In this document: positions 60,828 to 64,000 of the stretch, one piece after another
Layout of the letters: each line of letters starts with the position of its first letter
Position numbering within the stretch: position 1 is the first letter of the stretch
NCBI GenBank assembly: GCA_018396955.1
Contig: JAGTQI010000002.1
Span: 1 to 64,000, forward strand
Reading direction: 5' to 3'
Length of the DNA: 64,000 nucleotides
Source of the DNA: Candidatus Bathyarchaeota archaeon
GTDB lineage: Archaea > Thermoproteota > Bathyarchaeia > Bathyarchaeales > Bathycorpusculaceae
The notes under the pieces: generated by a model
Databases searched by the model: none
The model's input: only the letters and a program-made list of their open reading frames with translations
What the model was told of the DNA's origin: nothing
Program-made: the position numbers and the translations under genes

Positions 60828-62114
60828 CTAAATTTGAAGCTCTTCCGGCTCAACACGCCTTTCCTTTATGCTTAAGTCACTAACCCTAAACTTTCTACCA
60901 CCATAAAGAAGCGCGTATTCATCGCCATTGTAAAGGGCCGCGGCTATTCTGCCTATAGCGTCTGCCTTCATAATGCCACTTCCACTAGCGCCGCCCACAA
61001 CGATTAAATCCCTCTCTTCAAAAATCACGGGATGCCCATCTAAAGTGTTAATCTCATAAAGCCCAGCGAACGCAGAATACGGACGGCAATCCTTAAACTG
61101 GGGAAAATACTTCACAAGAACTTGGTATATCCCATACTGATAGAAGTTTTTCTCAGGCTGCGGGTCGTCTTCAAGTTTAAACGCCCTTGGAAAATCATCA
61201 GCATAACTAAGCCAAAAAACCCCCTCCGTTGGAAAAGGCCTAATTAAAACTCTCGGTTTAGGCAGAATAGTGAAAGGCAAGCAGCCAACGGAATTAAACC
61301 CTTTGATAAAGAGCAAACGCCTCAAAAGGGGATTTTTGGCTTCAACAGCAAAAACCTGCCTCTTTTTAGGCTTTATAAAACACTCGATTCCTACACCGTC
61401 TAAAAGTTGAGGAATCCAAGCACCAGCCGCCAAAATCGTTTTCTTTGCCTTAACTATCCCGGAATCCGTTTTTACGCCGGAAACTCTTGCCTCCTGCCAA
61501 AAGAAAGGTTCACCAACGATTCCAATAGGCTTGCATGCCTCAACTATCAAGTCTTGAACTTTAACACCATAGTGGATTTCCCCGCCAAGGCGCAAAAACT
61601 CTTCCTCATAAAATTTAACAATGCAATCAGCGTCAATAATTCCCGCTTTCGGAATAAAAATTCCCTTGTAAACATCCTTTAATCCCATAAGCTCGGCTTC
61701 TTCATCACCACCCAAACGTATGTTTAAGCCTAGCAACTTGGCAAGCTCTTCAGCTTCATACTCTCTATATTTTAGGCTTTTAGCCGCTAATTCTTTCAAA
61801 ATCGAAGCCATTTCTGCAAAATCTTCTTCCCCTAAAAGCCACAAATATCCTATAAAAAACAACTTTAAGTCAACGCCAAGCTTCGTTTGCACGTGATTGT
61901 AAAAGTCGACAGAGGAGTCGGAAAGAATATAATTTATTGGAGAGGAGAACAAGCAGCGGAAAGCGGACATGCTCTTCGCAGTGCTTCCCTGTCCCGCCGC
62001 ACTATACTTGTCAACAACCAATATTCTCAAATTTCGATTTTGCCTCTTAATGTGATAGGCTGTTGATAAGCCGATAACGCCGGCTCCGACTATAATCGCA
62101 TCATATTCGGTCAC
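60828..62114 (-). CDS. FAD-dependent amine/glycine-type oxidoreductase (DAO family)
   Basis: A 428-residue DAO-family flavoprotein. The dinucleotide-binding AIIVGAGVIGLSTAYHI is at the N-terminus; GSTAKSMSAFRCLFSSPINY, ILAAGAWIPQLLDGVGI and GGASGSGIMKADAIGRIAAA near the C-terminus bind FAD. Sarcosine, glycine or another secondary amine is a usual substrate; a hydrogen-cyanide-synthase-like or proline-dehydrogenase-like role cannot be told apart. The start is GTG 62114 because AGGGGAG precedes it; a TTG 62144 gives ten more residues. Confidence 0.85.
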   Translation of the reverse strand: MTEYDAIIVGAGVIGLSTAYHIKRQNRNLRILVVDKYSAAGQGSTAKSMSAFRCLFSSPINYILSDSSVDFYNHVQTKLGVDLKLFFIGYLWLLGEEDFAEMASILKELAAKSLKYREYEAEELAKLLGLNIRLGGDEEAELMGLKDVYKGIFIPKAGIIDADCIVKFYEEEFLRLGGEIHYGVKVQDLIVEACKPIGIVGEPFFWQEARVSGVKTDSGIVKAKKTILAAGAWIPQLLDGVGIECFIKPKKRQVFAVEAKNPLLRRLLFIKGFNSVGCLPFTILPKPRVLIRPFPTEGVFWLSYADDFPRAFKLEDDPQPEKNFYQYGIYQVLVKYFPQFKDCRPYSAFAGLYEINTLDGHPVIFEERDLIVVGGASGSGIMKADAIGRIAAALYNGDEYALLYGGRKFRVSDLSIKERRVEPEELQI

Positions 62115-62244
62115 AAGTCTCCCCTGAAACGTGTAGAGTTTCAAGAACCGTTAATAAAACATGTATTATAAATTTGCCTCTGGAAACTGTTAGAAGGAAT
62201 GTTTATCTATTTCAAAGGAATATGAGTCTAGAAATATTTGGAAC

Positions 62245-63984
62245 GTGAAGATTATGAACGTGCGAATAGAAGTAAAAGCAGCCTCAACTCTTGTAATATT
62301 ATTTCTCATGATAATCTCAGCAATAGTGGGCGGAATAATCTCTTATGCCTTCACCATTGCCTACTATACTAAAAAACCACAGGGAACAACCCTCACAATA
62401 ACTGACGTGTACATAAGCAAGGAAAACACTAATCTGTTCACTATTAGCGTGCTAAACCCTTCATACTCACCAACAGACGCAACAATATCAAGAATAGCAA
62501 TAAGCCTCGAGAGAGAAACACAACTTTATGATGTCATTGAAACAGAACCATCCATCGGAAACGGAATAGTAGTTCCTATAGGTGAGTCTAAAAACATCAC
62601 ATGCATAAAAATTAAGAAAGACAATGCAAACGTCACACTTGGGGAACTTATTGGCAGTTATGATTTCGCTGGCAAAAACATAATCGTACACGTGTTTTCT
62701 CAGGATTCCGCAGCTGCAAATATTAGAGCAAGAGTTCCATATGTGAAGCTTGATATAGCTGAAAAATTTGACTCAAAATTTTCGTTCAAAACGTTTAATA
62801 TAACTTTAACGAACAGTCCTCAATCAGAGGTTAACATAACCCTTAGCGATATGCTGATTGGGGGAGTGGATGCGCAAGCCAACGGAACCATAAGAGGAAC
62901 GGTGATTCCAAAGGGCGAACATGTTTGCTTCATGTTTAATGGAAGTTGGCACGGAGTTGCTAAGACATCAATCATTGTTTACACTGAACAAGGATACGTT
63001 TTCCGCAAAGAGATTGAGCTAAGAAATGTTTATGTAGCAATCCAAAATGTAAGCTTTGACATTGAGAATAGAGACTACTTTAATGTGACGATTTTTAACT
63101 TTGCGGAATCCGCTCACTACGCGAACCTCACGATGATTAAATGTAGGCTAGACAACGGAACTTACATTCCCGAAAAACTTTGCGATCCTCCTGTTGGGAT
63201 AGCCCCAAATTCAACTGTCACCATCAGATACGATTGGAATTGGGCAAAATATAGAGGAAGAAGCATAACCATTGTGGCTTATTTCCTCCAAGATTTTGAA
63301 ACCACATCCTACACTGGGATCACCCCGCCTCCAATAATAGTAAAAGTTTTGAACGAAACAAGCGTTTTCAACCTGCAAGACAAGGAACACTTCAATATAA
63401 CAATTCAAAATCATGCTTCATCACTAGAAGCCATAAAAATTACGCAAATTAAGATTAAAAGAACCGGACAACTATTAAACGGAACTACAGAGGTTAACCC
63501 ACAACTCCCTTGTGGACCAATTGCCCCTGGTGAGAGTAAGACGCTAAAGTGTACATTTGATTGGGTAAATTACATCAAAAATTATGATGATAGGAATTTG
63601 ACCCTATCAATAAATGTCACGACGAATACAGCTCCATTGATAAGTCACTCATTCGATTTTATATTCATCCTTCCGGTGGCAGAGCTCAACATTACGTCTG
63701 TGGAACTTGCTGAGGTTGGCGAAATGAAATACTTGAATATAACCATTAAAAGCAAGAACTATTCTCTGTGGAACTTGACTTTGGCAAAAATTATTGTAAC
63801 AGTTCAGAATTTGACAGTTCCGCTGGAATACGTGTTTCCTAAAAACCAAGCTCTAATAAGCGTTGGAAGCGAAGTTGTTCTGCTATGCCCATTTGATTGG
63901 CAAAAATACTCAGGCAAAGATCTAACTGTGACCGTCGTCTCAGATGAGCATGTGGGGGCTTCACGGGTTTATCACATTCCATAA
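62245..63984 (+). CDS. Repeat-rich, sequon-rich cell-surface protein
   Basis: A 579-residue protein with one N-terminal transmembrane helix (LVILFLMIISAIVGGIISYA) and an exterior made of about five tandem beta domains of 90-110 residues (about 37-148, 150-245, 253-350, 365-467, 478-575). Domains open with a strand such as YLNITIKSKNYSLWNLTLAK and several close with a W-containing element (RYDWNWAKYRGRSITIVAYF, CTFDWVNYIKNYDDRNLTLS, CPFDWQKYSGKDLTVTVVS). About twenty N-x-S/T sequons make heavy N-glycosylation by AglB likely. The helix could be an uncleaved signal anchor. Starts GTG 62245 or ATG 62254. Confidence 0.8.
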   Translation: MKIMNVRIEVKAASTLVILFLMIISAIVGGIISYAFTIAYYTKKPQGTTLTITDVYISKENTNLFTISVLNPSYSPTDATISRIAISLERETQLYDVIETEPSIGNGIVVPIGESKNITCIKIKKDNANVTLGELIGSYDFAGKNIIVHVFSQDSAAANIRARVPYVKLDIAEKFDSKFSFKTFNITLTNSPQSEVNITLSDMLIGGVDAQANGTIRGTVIPKGEHVCFMFNGSWHGVAKTSIIVYTEQGYVFRKEIELRNVYVAIQNVSFDIENRDYFNVTIFNFAESAHYANLTMIKCRLDNGTYIPEKLCDPPVGIAPNSTVTIRYDWNWAKYRGRSITIVAYFLQDFETTSYTGITPPPIIVKVLNETSVFNLQDKEHFNITIQNHASSLEAIKITQIKIKRTGQLLNGTTEVNPQLPCGPIAPGESKTLKCTFDWVNYIKNYDDRNLTLSINVTTNTAPLISHSFDFIFILPVAELNITSVELAEVGEMKYLNITIKSKNYSLWNLTLAKIIVTVQNLTVPLEYVFPKNQALISVGSEVVLLCPFDWQKYSGKDLTVTVVSDEHVGASRVYHIP

Positions 63985-64000
63985 GCCTTTTATCCTTTAA

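Overview
The window is a gene-dense stretch of an archaeal chromosome, most likely from a TACK-superphylum lineage close to Bathyarchaeia. Archaeal markers are CDP-archaeol synthase, the start of a thermosome gene, prefoldin beta, a family B DNA polymerase, AglB oligosaccharyltransferase, archaeal/eukaryal-type prolyl-tRNA synthetase, a 28-residue eL41 ribosomal protein, EndoQ, RadB and A/T-rich TATA boxes close to start codons. A TackOD1-type zinc protein and a bacterial-type GAPDH paired with an archaeal-type PGK point to the TACK/Bathyarchaeia side. The lineage is inferred from gene content only. I saw no rRNA, tRNA, CRISPR array or insertion sequence.

Layout. 1-5 kb: thermosome start, Sua5, a decayed surface gene, CBS protein, a PAC4-like protein coupled to a UbiD decarboxylase. 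4.7-11.4 kb: nucleic-acid genes (Nth, Clp1-type kinase, an RNase H-fold protein, RadB, topoisomerase I) plus CarS. 11.5-17.4 kb: zinc ribbon and GcvT, AglB and a GPT-like sugar-phosphate transferase, then a QueT-family transporter behind a structured leader. 17.4-29.6 kb: DNA polymerase, m5C methyltransferase, agmatinase, two tandem MoeA, a Nfo-like protein, membrane proteins. 29.7-36.2 kb: a Tad/type IV pilus-like operon (ATPase, two membrane platform proteins, a small pilin and a 606-residue pilin-like protein) facing the TackOD1 protein. 36.3-41.3 kb: eL41, 6-phospho-3-hexuloisomerase, an ECF transporter module (T, A, A'), DHH phosphoesterase, DUF3194 and prefoldin beta. 41.7-50.4 kb: GcvH with a CoA-disulfide-reductase-like flavoprotein, GAPDH-PGK, and a starch/glycogen group (GH57, winged helix, half-length and full-length GT4). 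50.4-64 kb: polyferredoxin membrane protein, TldD/PmbA, EndoQ, NAD-kinase-like protein, ApgM, ProS, a DAO-family oxidase and a repeat-rich, sequon-rich surface protein.

How they fit: GAPDH, PGK and ApgM form a lower glycolytic/gluconeogenic series; GH57 and GT4 proteins handle storage polysaccharide; PHI belongs to the ribulose-monophosphate route to pentoses; GcvT and GcvH are two parts of the glycine cleavage system (GcvP and a classical Lpd are not in the window). AglB and the GPT-like enzyme serve N-glycosylation, and the last gene is an obvious type of substrate.

A striking property is the number of decayed genes: at least seven loci (surface proteins, a TIGR04076-like protein, a GT4 C-terminal half, a HAD start, an aldehyde ferredoxin oxidoreductase N-terminus and one unrecognised gene) are readable only across several frames, while the housekeeping genes around them are intact. 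The observations I would check first are the predicted RNA leader of the QueT gene, the single-Rossmann GT4 overlapping a full GT4, the pilus locus with its giant pilin-like protein, and the GcvH-flavoprotein pair.
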